A stretch of 64,000 nucleotides of DNA from Synechococcus sp. ROS8604 (GCF_014279655.1 NZ_CP047946.1:1054001-1118000); one strand, 5' to 3'; shown: positions 38,436-48,699, numbered from the stretch's first letter. Program-made: numbers and translations. The notes: generated by a model not told the origin, from the sequence alone.

Positions 38436-41084
38436 ATGCAGACTCTCTTCCCCATGGCTTCCGCCTCCATCACTGCTCCGACGATTCGGTTGAAGGATTA
38501 CAAGCCCTTCCCCTGGCGTATTCCATCCATTGCTCTGGATGTGGTGATCGGGTCTGATGCCGTTGAGGTGAGCTGTTGCATGGAGCTCACTCCGCTGTTG
38601 GGGGCGGAACCACAAGCGCTTGTGCTTCAAGGGGTGGATTTGTTGTTGCAATCGATCGCCATCGATGACAACGCGCTTAAGCCTTCCGACTACAACGTGT
38701 CCGCCGAGCGACTGGTGATTCACCAGCCTCCGCAGGTGCCTTTTCAGCTCAAGACAGTCTGCAGGATTGACCCCCAGGCCAACACCTCGCTTGAGGGCCT
38801 CTATGCCAGTGGAGGAATGCTGACTACGCAGTGCGAAGCCGAGGGGTTTAGGCGGATTACGTATCACCCGGATCGCCCCGAAGTGCTCAGTCGTTTCAGC
38901 GTGCGCATCGAGGCCGATCGCGAGCGTTATCCGGTGTTGCTCTCCAATGGCAATGCCCTAAGTGCTGGGCCACTTGCTGGTGATCCCACACGCCATGAGG
39001 TGACTTGGGAGGACCCCTCCCTTAAGCCGTCCTATCTGTTTGCCCTAGTCGCTGGAAATCTCAACGAAGTCCGCGATCGGTTTGTGACCCGTTCCGGCCG
39101 CAATGTGAGCCTGAGGCTTCACGTGGAGCCAGGTGATGAGCCCTTCACGGCCCATGCGATGGAGTCGTTGAAGCGATCGATGGCTTGGGATGAACAGGTG
39201 TACGGCTTGGAATACGACCTGGATGAGTTCAATACCGTTGCGGTGCGCCATTTCAACATGGGCGCGATGGAGAACAAGAGCCTCAATATTTTTAACTCGA
39301 AATTAGTTTTGGCCGATGCGGAAACCGCATCCGATGCTGAACTCGAGCGTATTGAAAGTGTTGTTGCCCACGAATATTTCCACAATTGGTCGGGGAATCG
39401 CATCACCTGTCGTGATTGGTTTCAGCTCTCTTTAAAAGAAGGACTCACCGTCTTTAGGGATCAATGTTTCACCGCTGATCTTCATTCAGAAGCCTTAAAG
39501 AGGATTGAAGATGCAGCGATGCTGCGCAACACGCAGTTTCGGGAAGATGCGGGTCCCACAGCCCATCCGGTAAAGCCAGATGCTTATCAGGCGATCAGCA
39601 ATTTTTATACCACCACGATTTACGAGAAGGGCGCTGAGTTGATTCGCATGCTCAGAACGCTTCTTGGCGAGACACGATTCATGCGTGGCATGGCTCTTTA
39701 TTTCAAACGCCATGACGGTGAAGCGGCCACCACAGACGATTTTGTGTCGGCCATTGTGGAAGGTGCTTGCTCGCAGGGAGAACCGCTTGGGTTTGATTGT
39801 GAGCAGTTCAAACGTTGGTATGACCAAGCGGGCACTCCCACGGTGACGGTGAAGCGTGATTGGGATTCCAGGCGAGGAGTGTTGCTCCTGAGCTTGCGTC
39901 AAAGCACCCCGCCAACGCCAGGTCAGCCCAAAAAGCTGCCTCTGGTGATTCCCTTGCTCTGGGCTCTGGTCCCAGCCAATGGTGTGCCTATGGAAGAGCA
40001 GCTCCTCGTGCTGGATCAGGAGGAGCACACGCTGGAACTCAAGGGTTTGCCTTGTTCTGAGCAGCCCCCTGCCCTCTCCCTGTTCAGGCAATTTTCTGCT
40101 CCAGTGCACTGGGAGGCGAGTCAAGAGCCGGCTGAGCTGTTCACCTTGTTGGCCTGCGACAACGATCCATTCGCCCGTTGGGATGCGGGACAACAACTGT
40201 GGCGAAGGATTGTGCTGGCGCGGGCCTCTGGAACCCCGAATGCCGATTTGGAAGGCCAGATGTTGGAGGCTTTGTCCGTACTTCTGGCCGAGGCTGGAGA
40301 ACAGGACCCAGCGGTGCTGGCCACGTTGATGGCCTTCCCCGGTGGCCCTGAGTTGGAAGCACTCCAGCAGGAGGCTGATCCACCAGCGCTCTACCGAGCG
40401 GCTTGCGCGCTGCGCGAGCAATTTGGTCAGTCTTTGGCCCCCTTGCTGCGCGAGCGGCTGGATCAGGTTGCGCCCGATCTTGCACTGGCTTGGCCCGAGG
40501 GGCAGGGGCAACGACAACTCACCGGTTTGATCTGGGCTTGGCTGGCTGCAGCCGGAGATTCAGCTGTGCGTTCAGATGCTTTGGCTGGCGTCAGTGGTCC
40601 GTCGATGACTTTGGCGCGGGCTGCCCTGCGGGCGCTCCAGCCTTTGGATTGCCCAGAACGAGAGGAAGCCTTGAGGCAATTCCACGATCGTTGGCAAGAG
40701 AAGCCAGTGATCTTTGACAGCTGGTTTGCCTTGGAAGCATCCACTCCTCGGGCGGATGGCTTGCAGCGTGTTTCCTCTCTTTTGCAGCATCCACGCTTTG
40801 ATCCGATGGCTCCCAATGCGGTGCGTGCGGTGCTGGGTGGATTCGCGGGGAACCTGTTGGTGTTCCACGCTGAAGATGGCAGCGGCTATCAGTTCATGGC
40901 TGAACAAATCATTGCCGTGGATCAGCGCAACGCGATTACGGCGTCGCGTCTTGCCAAGGTTTTCAGTCGCTGGGGCACCTACAGCAGCAAGCGTCAAGCG
41001 CTTGTGAAGGCAGCCCTGGATCAGCTCTCCGCTGCCCAGCTTTCCTCTAACACCCGTGAAGTTGTGGAGATGATGTTGGGATAA
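38436..41084 (+). CDS. pepN: Aminopeptidase N (M1 family)
   Basis: 882 residues from ATG 38436 (ATG 38454 possible). The exopeptidase motif is FNMGAMENKSLN, and the zinc site HEYFHNW is followed by the third ligand Glu in LKEGLTVFRDQ. The C-terminal DUF3458-type Ig and helical domains complete the usual E. coli PepN length. It removes N-terminal residues from peptides in the cytosol. It begins after a 12-bp tandem duplication at the end of the preceding gene. Confidence 0.95.
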   Translation: MQTLFPMASASITAPTIRLKDYKPFPWRIPSIALDVVIGSDAVEVSCCMELTPLLGAEPQALVLQGVDLLLQSIAIDDNALKPSDYNVSAERLVIHQPPQVPFQLKTVCRIDPQANTSLEGLYASGGMLTTQCEAEGFRRITYHPDRPEVLSRFSVRIEADRERYPVLLSNGNALSAGPLAGDPTRHEVTWEDPSLKPSYLFALVAGNLNEVRDRFVTRSGRNVSLRLHVEPGDEPFTAHAMESLKRSMAWDEQVYGLEYDLDEFNTVAVRHFNMGAMENKSLNIFNSKLVLADAETASDAELERIESVVAHEYFHNWSGNRITCRDWFQLSLKEGLTVFRDQCFTADLHSEALKRIEDAAMLRNTQFREDAGPTAHPVKPDAYQAISNFYTTTIYEKGAELIRMLRTLLGETRFMRGMALYFKRHDGEAATTDDFVSAIVEGACSQGEPLGFDCEQFKRWYDQAGTPTVTVKRDWDSRRGVLLLSLRQSTPPTPGQPKKLPLVIPLLWALVPANGVPMEEQLLVLDQEEHTLELKGLPCSEQPPALSLFRQFSAPVHWEASQEPAELFTLLACDNDPFARWDAGQQLWRRIVLARASGTPNADLEGQMLEALSVLLAEAGEQDPAVLATLMAFPGGPELEALQQEADPPALYRAACALREQFGQSLAPLLRERLDQVAPDLALAWPEGQGQRQLTGLIWAWLAAAGDSAVRSDALAGVSGPSMTLARAALRALQPLDCPEREEALRQFHDRWQEKPVIFDSWFALEASTPRADGLQRVSSLLQHPRFDPMAPNAVRAVLGGFAGNLLVFHAEDGSGYQFMAEQIIAVDQRNAITASRLAKVFSRWGTYSSKRQALVKAALDQLSAAQLSSNTREVVEMMLG

Positions 41085-41114
41085 AGCCCGCTTAATCAAT
41101 GAAAGTAAAAGTCT

Positions 41115-42278
41115 TTACTGTGCACCCATTTGTTTAAACATTTCCTTGCGGTATTGAGCTCCTTCTGATCCTGAATGTTGGCCCCATAATCCTTCCCAAT
41201 AAAAGTAAATAACGCCATAGCCGCGATCATTTGCCAGTCGTACCTTTTCCTTCAATACATCCATTGAAGTTGTCCGTTTGCCGAAGCCAGCTAAGACGCC
41301 AATTTGGATGGGGATGCCCCATTCGCGGGCTTTGCGTAGGGCGGGCTGGTCGAGATCTTTGGCATACCCCCTGAGGGAATAGGCATAGTTTTGAACGACG
41401 AGATCATCAATCAGTTGACCCACGGCCCAGAGCTCCCAATCTTGAAGCCAGTTGTTGTAAGCAAACCGAAAGGGACCCGGCGACAGGCTAATGCGCACCG
41501 GCAGTGATTCTTGTTCCAAGCGGATGCGAAGGTCGCGCAGTAAACCGGTGAGTTGGCGGCGACGCCAGGTCATCCAATAGCGATTGGTGTAATCGCGGGG
41601 CGGAGCCATGCCGAATTCAGCCTTGTAAAGCGCTGAGGTGTAGGGGTCGTAACCCAATTCCACTGGCCAAGCGAAGTGGTCGTCGAGTTGCAGCCCGTCC
41701 ATCCGGCAGCGTTTCATTACCTCCACCACGAGGCTGATGAAGCGCTCGCGCACTTGGGGGTGCGCAGGATTGAGCCACACCATCTCCTTGCCATGCATCT
41801 TCATCACCGGGTCACCGTTGGCCCGTGACAACACCCACTCCGGATTGGCTTGAACCACCTCTGCCGAGGCGGGCTCCATTAATCCGTATTCAAACCAGGG
41901 CACCACTTTCATCCCGCGCTTGTGAGCTTCCTTGCTCAGGGTGCAAATCGGATCCACCGTCACACCAGCGGTCTTGAGGGCTGGCTCCAGCGGGGCAAAC
42001 TCACTGGTGTGAAACGTCGTTCCACGACTCCAAACATTGGGATAGAGCACGGAGAATCCCGCTTGCTCAAGCTCATCCACGGCTTGTTTGATGGTCCGCT
42101 GGTCGTAATACAGCGGGCTTGGGCTATTGGTGAGCCATACTCCCAGCGCCTGTTTTCGTTCCACACTCGGTAGACGACTTTTGCTCAGCAGGACGTCGGT
42201 GCCTTGGCCAAGCGTGGCTGGCGGGGACATGAGCAGGAGGAATGGAAGGCCGAGCGCCGAAAAAAAGTGTCGCAACAC
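41115..42278 (-). CDS. GHL10-type glycoside hydrolase-like exported protein
   Basis: 387 residues, TTG start at 42278. A signal peptide (MLRHFFSALGLPFLLLMSPP) is followed by the GHL10/DUF187 TIM barrel: ALGVWLTNSPSPLYYDQ, GFSVLYPNVWSRGTTFHTSE, and the conserved MDGLQLDDHFAWP with paired Asp. Family members are linked to cell-surface or peptidoglycan glycans; substrate unproven. It is 22 bases downstream of prs on the same strand. Confidence 0.85.
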   Translation of the reverse strand: MLRHFFSALGLPFLLLMSPPATLGQGTDVLLSKSRLPSVERKQALGVWLTNSPSPLYYDQRTIKQAVDELEQAGFSVLYPNVWSRGTTFHTSEFAPLEPALKTAGVTVDPICTLSKEAHKRGMKVVPWFEYGLMEPASAEVVQANPEWVLSRANGDPVMKMHGKEMVWLNPAHPQVRERFISLVVEVMKRCRMDGLQLDDHFAWPVELGYDPYTSALYKAEFGMAPPRDYTNRYWMTWRRRQLTGLLRDLRIRLEQESLPVRISLSPGPFRFAYNNWLQDWELWAVGQLIDDLVVQNYAYSLRGYAKDLDQPALRKAREWGIPIQIGVLAGFGKRTTSMDVLKEKVRLANDRGYGVIYFYWEGLWGQHSGSEGAQYRKEMFKQMGAQ

Positions 42279-42300
42279 GACAGATCAAGCTTGGGTTGAG

Positions 42301-43296
42301 TTAGCGGAACATCGAGCTGACAGAACTTTCCTCATGGATGCGCCAGATCGCTTCGCCGAGCATGTTGGCAACTGAGAGCACATGGAGTTGGTCAAATGTG
42401 CGATCGGGTTCGATTGGAATGCTGTTGGTGACCACCACCTGCTCGAAAAGCCCCTCTGCCGACAAGCGTTCAATGGCTGGAGGCGAGAACACAGGATGGG
42501 TGGCACAGGCAATCACCCTTTCGGCTCCTTGCTCTCTCAGCAGCCTGGCGCCGGAACAGATCGTGCCTCCGGTATCAATCATGTCGTCGATCAGGATCGC
42601 CGTGCGGCCACTCACATCACCAATCACGGTGAGGCTTTCAGCCATGTTGTGACCGGTGCGCCGCTTGTCGATGATGGCGAGAGGAGCGTCGTTCATTTGC
42701 TTGGCAAAGGCTCGGGCCCTGGCCACGCCACCCACGTCAGGAGACACCACCACCACCTCTCCCAGGTTTTGGGCGGCGAGGTGGTCCACAAGTACGGGAG
42801 AACCGTAAATGTGATCACAGGGAATGTCGAAATACCCCTGGGTCTGAGCTGAGTGCAGATCCATTGCCAGCACCCGATCAACTCCTGATTTGACGAGCAG
42901 ATTGGCGGTGAGCTTGGCGGCAATGGATTCCCGACCGGCTGTTTTTCGGTCTGCGCGCGCATAACCGTAATAGGGGACCACCGCGGTGATCTGTCGCGCC
43001 GATGCCCGCCTGCAGGCATCCACCATGATCAGCAGCTCCATCAGGTTGTCGTTGACCGGAGCGCAGGTGGGTTGGATCAGGAATACATCGCAACCGCGAA
43101 TCGATTCCTGAATTTGCACATATAGCTCACCGTCGGCGAAGCGCTTGCAAACCTTCGGGCCATCGGGCACACCCAGATAGGCGGCAATTTCTCGCGCTAG
43201 TGCGGGATTTGAGGTGCCGCTAAACAGGCGAAGACGTCTGGTGTCGTGCTGCAATTTCTCTTGCTCGGCTCGGGCAGCGGTGAGGAAACTTGTCAC
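42301..43296 (-). CDS. prs: Ribose-phosphate pyrophosphokinase
   Basis: 331 residues, GTG start at 43296. It shows RLFSGTSNPALAREIAAYLG, the flexible-loop Arg/Lys segment (PYYGYARADRKTAGRESIAA), the DLHSAQTQGYFDIPCDH metal site and the PRPP loop ILIDDMIDTGGTICSGA. It makes PRPP for nucleotides, His and Trp. Confidence 0.97.
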   Translation of the reverse strand: MTSFLTAARAEQEKLQHDTRRLRLFSGTSNPALAREIAAYLGVPDGPKVCKRFADGELYVQIQESIRGCDVFLIQPTCAPVNDNLMELLIMVDACRRASARQITAVVPYYGYARADRKTAGRESIAAKLTANLLVKSGVDRVLAMDLHSAQTQGYFDIPCDHIYGSPVLVDHLAAQNLGEVVVVSPDVGGVARARAFAKQMNDAPLAIIDKRRTGHNMAESLTVIGDVSGRTAILIDDMIDTGGTICSGARLLREQGAERVIACATHPVFSPPAIERLSAEGLFEQVVVTNSIPIEPDRTFDQLHVLSVANMLGEAIWRIHEESSVSSMFR

Positions 43297-43392
43297 GATG
43301 CCCGTGTTTGAGAACGGCGATGATCTGATCGTAGTGCTGCATCGCCTTCCTATCCATAAACGGTGCGGATCGGATCTCCCTAGGGTCGATCA

Positions 43393-43944
43393 ATGCTCGA
43401 TTTCACCTTGGCTCTTGTCGGAGCTGGCCCCCTTCCTGAGCTCTCGATGCGTGAGGGTGCTCTTCAGCTTGCCGATCGCTTTTCGGCTGAGTTGGTGCCG
43501 TTGGCCTGTGGGTCGGAACCCCACAGCGGCTTGCAGGCACTGGCCGCGCGGCAGCGCGATCACAATCGCCCCACACTGCTGCGTTTGAGTGGAGACGCGG
43601 CGATGGCTGAGGGCTCGTCGGGAAGCTGGCTTGATGCGCTGGCGGCCTGGCGATGTCCTGTGCTGCTGTTGGTCCAACCAAATGCAGCTGGTTTGATCCC
43701 TGGCATCGCACCGGCCTCCGTCGCCCTGTGTCACTCCCTCAACATTCCATTGGTTGGCTTAGCTCAACTTGGCGGCCGCTGGGATGTAACGGCCCGTCGA
43801 AGGGACGGCTTGCCCTGGTGTGGTCACTTGGATACGACCGATGATGGTGAGGCTGCTTCTGATGCACTGGTTCGTTCCATCCAGCAGCGCTGGAAACGCA
43901 TGAACCCAGCCATCAGTTCTGAGCTGGCCAGATTGGCAAGTTGA
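43393..43944 (+). CDS. Conserved-looking hypothetical, Rossmann-like
   Basis: 183 residues, soluble, alternating strands and helices (MLDFTLALVGAGPLPELSMR, CPVLLLVQPNAAGLIPGIAP, ALCHSLNIPLVGLAQLGGRW). No P-loop or catalytic motif; the order of strands hints at a Rossmann or amidotransferase-like fold, but this is weak. Divergent from prs with a 96-base gap. Its 3' end overlaps the LCP gene by 32 bases. Confidence 0.65.
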   Translation: MLDFTLALVGAGPLPELSMREGALQLADRFSAELVPLACGSEPHSGLQALAARQRDHNRPTLLRLSGDAAMAEGSSGSWLDALAAWRCPVLLLVQPNAAGLIPGIAPASVALCHSLNIPLVGLAQLGGRWDVTARRRDGLPWCGHLDTTDDGEAASDALVRSIQQRWKRMNPAISSELARLAS

Positions 43945-44908
43945 GATTTGGCTTCAGTTCGCGCAGCATCTGCTGACCGGCCCGTGGAGCAAGAGGAAGC
44001 TCCGTAATGACTGGTGGTGAGGGCGCACTGATCGCTGCAGCAATCAGGCTGAGCATCTCTGTGCTGCTGATATCGGTTGTGACTTGATTGGAAAACACAT
44101 TCAGCAGCTCAGGTACCACTGTGACGGCATCGATTTCCACTAACTGCTGATGCACGCCTTGGAGCAACAGCTGTTGCCTCACTCTGCGCTGATGGTCGTT
44201 ATTGGGCTTGGGTTTGTGCCGTGCGAGTTGTTCTGCCTGAGCGCCGTTCAGTGTTTGCAGTCCGGCCTGCAGGTTCACGCTGTAGCCCTGGGACTTGTCC
44301 TCGTATTTGTAGGTCTGGTTCAGGGTGACTTCAATGTCTCCAAGTCCCTCCACAAATCTGCGCAAGCCTTGTCTGGGGAGGACTAAGTAGCGATCTGGCT
44401 TGTTTGTCGGAAGATCGATCAGCTCGCCAATGACGTCAGAGGTGAGAGCGATTCCTCCGTGTTGCCACGTTTTAGAAAGAGCCTGCATCTTCTCGATTCC
44501 TGGCAGTTGAACGGCCAGTTCTGTTGGCAACTGCAAAATCTGAACAGGCTGTTTCGTGCTGATATTCACCAGCATCAAACTGTCGGCGTTGGCAGGTCCT
44601 TGAGGTGCTGCTTTGTTGGAGGGGGCATTGATCGTGTCTGCATCAAGGCCGACGACCAGCACCATCACAGCTTGTTCCGGAAGCGGAGCGAGGCTTGTTA
44701 ACCCATCGGACGACGGCACATCGGCGCCGGCAACGTCTGGTTTGGGCCAGATTGTGGTAATCGCTGTACCTGCTAAGGCAGTGCCCAACAATGCAGCACC
44801 AATGCGCAAAAGACTGCGCCCGGGGCGGTCGCCCAACCAGCTTTTGCTCGGTTGTTGCTGCGAGTCCCCACTCAACGCTGGTTCCCCCATGCGTGATGTT
44901 GTGATCAT
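43913..44908 (-). CDS. LytR-CpsA-Psr (LCP) family protein
   Basis: 331 residues. One membrane anchor near 35-52 (LLRIGAALLGTALAGTAITT), then the LCP domain: VMVLVVGLDADTINAP, ADSLMLVNISTKQPVQILQLP, and the conserved PDRYLVLPRQGLRRFVEGLG and DHQRRVRQQLLLQGV basic motif. LCP enzymes attach glycopolymers to peptidoglycan from undecaprenyl-linked donors. The uppS gene at the right edge makes that lipid carrier's precursor. Confidence 0.85.
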   Translation of the reverse strand: MITTSRMGEPALSGDSQQQPSKSWLGDRPGRSLLRIGAALLGTALAGTAITTIWPKPDVAGADVPSSDGLTSLAPLPEQAVMVLVVGLDADTINAPSNKAAPQGPANADSLMLVNISTKQPVQILQLPTELAVQLPGIEKMQALSKTWQHGGIALTSDVIGELIDLPTNKPDRYLVLPRQGLRRFVEGLGDIEVTLNQTYKYEDKSQGYSVNLQAGLQTLNGAQAEQLARHKPKPNNDHQRRVRQQLLLQGVHQQLVEIDAVTVVPELLNVFSNQVTTDISSTEMLSLIAAAISAPSPPVITELPLAPRAGQQMLRELKPNLNLPIWPAQN

Positions 44909-45105
44909 TGATTAGCCAGTCTCGCTCAGCCTCGCTGAATTGGGAATCAAAGCCTGAGCAGCGAACTGCCATTGGACCCAAAGGAAGGGTGCATCTCCTG
45001 ATGGATCTCAGTTCTAGGAAAAGATTGAAGAGCTGGGATAAGTCTTCTTTGTGTTCTGATTCAGTGTCTGATGGATTTTTTTTTGGGATAACGAAGGAGG
45101 TCTCG

Positions 45106-46194
45106 TTAAAACAGAGCAGCATCCCCTAACTCTTGGCCAGCCATTCCTTCTTTGTGCACCCTTGCGAAAAATTGTTCGAGGGTGTCATCGCCAAAGGAAG
45201 GGGTTGCATCGGGGTCATAGCAAGCACGCTTTTCGTCCCATACCAACATCGATTCACTGGCGTAATAGCAACCGATACGGGCGAATTCAGCTGTGTCTTC
45301 CATGGCTGGTATCAGCTCTGCAACTTTTTCTAATAGGGCCGTTGGGGCATTCATGACTGCCATCGGTAACGAAAACATTCTCGGGGAGCGGCCTAATGTT
45401 TTGAAGAGCATTTCCCCTTGCGTCCGCGCGCTCAAGGCCGGGCCGGGTCCCCCGATGGGTAAAACTTGGTTCACTTTGTCTGTTTCATGAACGCAATTAG
45501 CTAAGAAGCATGCAAGATCTTGTTCACTGATTGGCTTACAACTTGTTAGCTCTCCATTGCCAAACATCACATAAGGTGCACCTTTTCTGCAGCTCTCAAA
45601 TTGGCCTGCAATGCTTTTGAAAAAGGCTGTGGGCCGAACGATCGTATGGGTGATTTCTGCGTCTTCTTGGAGCCGAGTTTCGAATGCAAGCTTCGCTTTT
45701 TGGAATTCTAGAATTGGCTTCTGTACGCAGATGGCTGAAAGCATCACGAAATGCGCTACACCAGCCTTCCGTCCCTCGTTGTAGGTGTTGAGGTTGGCTT
45801 CATAATCAATGGCCCATGAGTCCTTCTTGCCGCCCGTTCTTGATGCAAGGCAAGAAATCACCACATCGGTGGGCTCGTTGAAGGCATGTGTTGCTAGTGA
45901 CGCCGGATTGCTGACATCGCCAAATCTCACCTCTGCACCGGGGAAATCGGCCACCACATCGGCTTGACCTTTTCGTCCTCCGATTCCACTGGATTCGCGG
46001 GCGAATGCCATCACCTGATATCCACGCTCTACCAGCTCTTTCACGACAAATCGTCCGATGTATCCGGTGGCCCCGAAAACGGCCACCCTCACTTGATCTG
46101 GAGAGCGTTCTCGAAAATCATGGCGCGGTAACAGGGGGGGGAGCACGTCGTGACTCGGTCGATCTGGACCAACGCTAAAGCGTGAATCTTTCAT
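45106..46194 (-). CDS. bciA: Divinyl chlorophyllide/protochlorophyllide 8-vinyl reductase (BciA type)
   Basis: 362 residues. Short-chain-type NAD(P) site VAVFGATGYIGRFVVKEL near residue 36-53, then KAGVAHFVMLSAICVQKP and THTIVRPTAFFKSIAGQ. This extended, NmrA-like protein matches the plant DVR/BciA enzymes that reduce the 8-vinyl group to give monovinyl chlorophyll. Prochlorococcus lacks it, so its presence supports a Synechococcus assignment. Divergent from malQ. Confidence 0.9.
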   Translation of the reverse strand: MKDSRFSVGPDRPSHDVLPPLLPRHDFRERSPDQVRVAVFGATGYIGRFVVKELVERGYQVMAFARESSGIGGRKGQADVVADFPGAEVRFGDVSNPASLATHAFNEPTDVVISCLASRTGGKKDSWAIDYEANLNTYNEGRKAGVAHFVMLSAICVQKPILEFQKAKLAFETRLQEDAEITHTIVRPTAFFKSIAGQFESCRKGAPYVMFGNGELTSCKPISEQDLACFLANCVHETDKVNQVLPIGGPGPALSARTQGEMLFKTLGRSPRMFSLPMAVMNAPTALLEKVAELIPAMEDTAEFARIGCYYASESMLVWDEKRACYDPDATPSFGDDTLEQFFARVHKEGMAGQELGDAALF

Positions 46195-46341
46195 TTACAA
46201 ACGACGCCAGCTAGGAGACCACCGTCATTGCGATCAGCCTGAGCAACGAGCTTCGATCGTTGTTGAGACGCTCCGTAAGATCAAAAAGGTCGGATCCCTT
46301 GATGCCCTTCGACCGTCTGACTCCCCGAATGATTGGCTTCG

Positions 46342-47868
46342 ATGGTTAAACACTCCAGAAGCGAAAGGGCGCAGAGGGTTGGTGTTCTCCTGCATCCCAC
46401 GGCCCTGCCGGATTCACCGGTGTGTGGAAGCTTTGGACGGTCAGCCCGCGCCTGGTTGAAGGCTTTGGCGGACCATGGCATCAATGTTTGGCAGGTTTTG
46501 CCCCTGGCTCCTCCTGATGGCACAGGGTCTCCTTACAGCTCCCCCTCCAGTTTTGCCCTGAATCCTTGGCTTCTGGATGCCGAAGATTTGGCAGAGGAGA
46601 GTTTTTTGGCGTCCGGTGATCTTGAGCATCTCCCTGGCGCTGAGCCCAAGCCGGAAGCCAGCGCTGAGGTGGACTTTCAGTTGGCGGATGCGCGTGCTGC
46701 GGCCCTGGCCCATGCGCTTGCCGCCCATTGGCCTCAGCAATCCTCTGCGCGTAAACAACAATTTGAACGCTGGAAAGTCGACCAAACGCATTGGCTCTCG
46801 GATCACGTCAATTTTGTGGTGCTCCGTGAGCAACACAACGGTTTTCCCTGGTGGTCTTGGCCCCATCCGCTCGCTGTGCAGCAACCTGCTGCCTTGGCGC
46901 AGTGGCGGCTTCAGCATGGTGAGGCCTTGCTGGAGCAGGAACTTCTCCAATGGCATCTCGATCGTCAGTGGCAACGTCTGCGCGTGCAAGCTCTGGAGTT
47001 AAACATCGAGATCCTTGGTGATCTGCCCTTTTATGTGGCTCGCGATAGCGCTGATGTTTGGAGCCATCGCTCCCTGTTTTCGATTGCGGCTGATGGACGC
47101 ATGCGGCTTCAGAGCGGCGTGCCGCCCGATTATTTTTCGGAGACCGGCCAGCTTTGGGGAACACCGGTTTACAGCTGGGCCAGGCACCGGCGGACTGGAT
47201 TTCGTTGGTGGCGCAATCGCTTGAAGCGGCAGTGGAGGCTTGCCGATCGCCTGCGCTTGGATCATTTCAGAGCCCTCGCAGGATTTTGGGCGGTTCCCGG
47301 GGATGACGACACGGCTCAAAATGGGGTGTGGCAGCGCTCACCCGGCCATGAGTTGTTGCGCCTGCTTCGTCGCGATGCCGGAGGGAAGCTTCCTCTCGTT
47401 GCCGAAGATCTTGGCGTGATCACGCCAGATGTGGAACGGCTCCGTGATCGCTTTCGTTTGCCAGGGATGAAGGTGTTGCAATTCGCCTTTGATGGCAACC
47501 CCAAGAACCCCTATTTGCCGTGCAATATCAAAGGTCGCCGCTGGGTGGTCTACACCGGTACCCATGACAACCCCACAACGATGGGGTGGTGGCAGAGACT
47601 GGATGAATCCTCTAGGCGCCAACTTGGTGAGCTGCTGGGATGTCATGTGGAGTCACCAGGATGGCAATTGATGGAACTCGGAATGGGAACGTCCGCTGAG
47701 CTCGTCGTGTCTCCTTTGCAGGATTTGCTGCATTTGGATGATCAAGCCCGATTCAATACGCCAGGCACGGTTGGCGGCAATTGGTGCTGGCGGATGAGCG
47801 CTTTTGATGAGGCCTTGCAAGGAGCTCTCAAGGGTTACGGGGAGAGAGCAGCGGTCTGGGGCAGGTGA
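46342..47868 (+). CDS. malQ: 4-alpha-glucanotransferase (GH77)
   Basis: 508 residues from ATG 46342 (TTG 46333 in frame upstream). GH77 motifs: GVLLHPTALPDSPVCGSFG, SPYSSPSSFALNPWLL, GDLPFYVARDSADVW, LRLDHFRALAGFWAVP with the nucleophile Asp, VAEDLGVITPDV with the acid/base Glu, and YTGTHDNPTTMGWW. It rearranges maltodextrins in glycogen turnover. Its last 34 bases overlap the convergent RodZ-like gene. Confidence 0.95.
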   Translation: MVKHSRSERAQRVGVLLHPTALPDSPVCGSFGRSARAWLKALADHGINVWQVLPLAPPDGTGSPYSSPSSFALNPWLLDAEDLAEESFLASGDLEHLPGAEPKPEASAEVDFQLADARAAALAHALAAHWPQQSSARKQQFERWKVDQTHWLSDHVNFVVLREQHNGFPWWSWPHPLAVQQPAALAQWRLQHGEALLEQELLQWHLDRQWQRLRVQALELNIEILGDLPFYVARDSADVWSHRSLFSIAADGRMRLQSGVPPDYFSETGQLWGTPVYSWARHRRTGFRWWRNRLKRQWRLADRLRLDHFRALAGFWAVPGDDDTAQNGVWQRSPGHELLRLLRRDAGGKLPLVAEDLGVITPDVERLRDRFRLPGMKVLQFAFDGNPKNPYLPCNIKGRRWVVYTGTHDNPTTMGWWQRLDESSRRQLGELLGCHVESPGWQLMELGMGTSAELVVSPLQDLLHLDDQARFNTPGTVGGNWCWRMSAFDEALQGALKGYGERAAVWGR

Positions 47869-48683
47869 TAAGAACCAGGTTGATTGGTTTTTGGAGCGAG
47901 AACTTGTCCGTTCCAGCTCACGGAGTCGGCCTCGCCTGGTGGTGGGTTGATGCTGAGGTCCACTGGGGGTAACAGCTGCAAGGTCACGGTTCCAGTGGCG
48001 CCCTGAAGGTTGGTTCGATCTCCTCCTTCACTGCGCAGATTGATCTGCCTGGGTTTGTTGAGGTTGATCTCGAGTACGCCGGGTTTTGTGAGTTGATCGA
48101 GAGGGAGAGCAGGCTTTCCAGGACTGGCAGTGATCACCTCCTCTAGCGGGCGCAAACCCTTCAACATCTGATCACTGTCCAGCGGTGTATTAATCGGGAT
48201 TGGCCTTGGCGAGAAGGCATTGAGGATGATCAGATGACGTTGTTGATGGTTCAGAGCCAGAATCGATCCGAGGATTACAGCGCCATAGACCACGCTTCCT
48301 TGCCACGTGGTGAAGATATCGATGCTGCCAAGAGTGAAGCGCGTGCCTCGACCGTTGGTCGCTAAGCGATTCGATCCGGGTTTGTTCGGGAGGGCTGCTA
48401 AAAGGCTGTTGTTTGGAAGGTCGAAATAGGTCTCCAAGCGCTGCAACATCGCCACTAAATAGGCGGGTTCCGGGAGGCGGTCTTGCCAGCCGCGTTCGAG
48501 AGCTTCCAGAACCGGTGTTGTGATTCTCACCTCTTTGGAGAGGTCTCGCATGCTGAGGCCCTTTCGTTCTCTCTGTTCTCGCAGCAGTTGTCCCGCCTCC
48601 TCCAGGGAGTTATTGCGACTCTCAAGCGGCGAGGGAGCTTGTTGCTTGTTTTTGAGACGTCGCCAAGGGAGGGAAAACTTCAT
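47835..48683 (-). CDS. RodZ-like membrane protein with HTH domain
   Basis: 282 residues. N-terminal helix-turn-helix (LLREQRERKGLSMRDLSKEV, LEALERGWQDRLPEPAYL, about 30-95), a single membrane helix (VVYGAVILGSILALNH, about 130-146), then a periplasmic part with DUF4115-type strands. This is the RodZ plan; RodZ links MreB to the elongation machinery. A regulatory rather than cell-shape role is also possible. It lies 16 bases downstream of the pseudouridine synthase gene. Confidence 0.78.
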   Translation of the reverse strand: MKFSLPWRRLKNKQQAPSPLESRNNSLEEAGQLLREQRERKGLSMRDLSKEVRITTPVLEALERGWQDRLPEPAYLVAMLQRLETYFDLPNNSLLAALPNKPGSNRLATNGRGTRFTLGSIDIFTTWQGSVVYGAVILGSILALNHQQRHLIILNAFSPRPIPINTPLDSDQMLKGLRPLEEVITASPGKPALPLDQLTKPGVLEINLNKPRQINLRSEGGDRTNLQGATGTVTLQLLPPVDLSINPPPGEADSVSWNGQVLAPKTNQPGSYHLPQTAALSP

Positions 48684-48699
48684 CGCGGCGATGCCGTTA

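Noticed and set aside
39495-40517. 340-codon open frame antisense to pepN
   Set aside because: Lies fully inside a certain gene; protein is rich in Gln, Arg, Ser and His with no recognisable domain, typical of antisense frames in this GC range.
45003-45129. Short plus-strand frame between the LCP and bciA genes
   Set aside because: Low-complexity Ser/Lys-rich peptide with a run of Phe codons from a T tract; no ribosome site.
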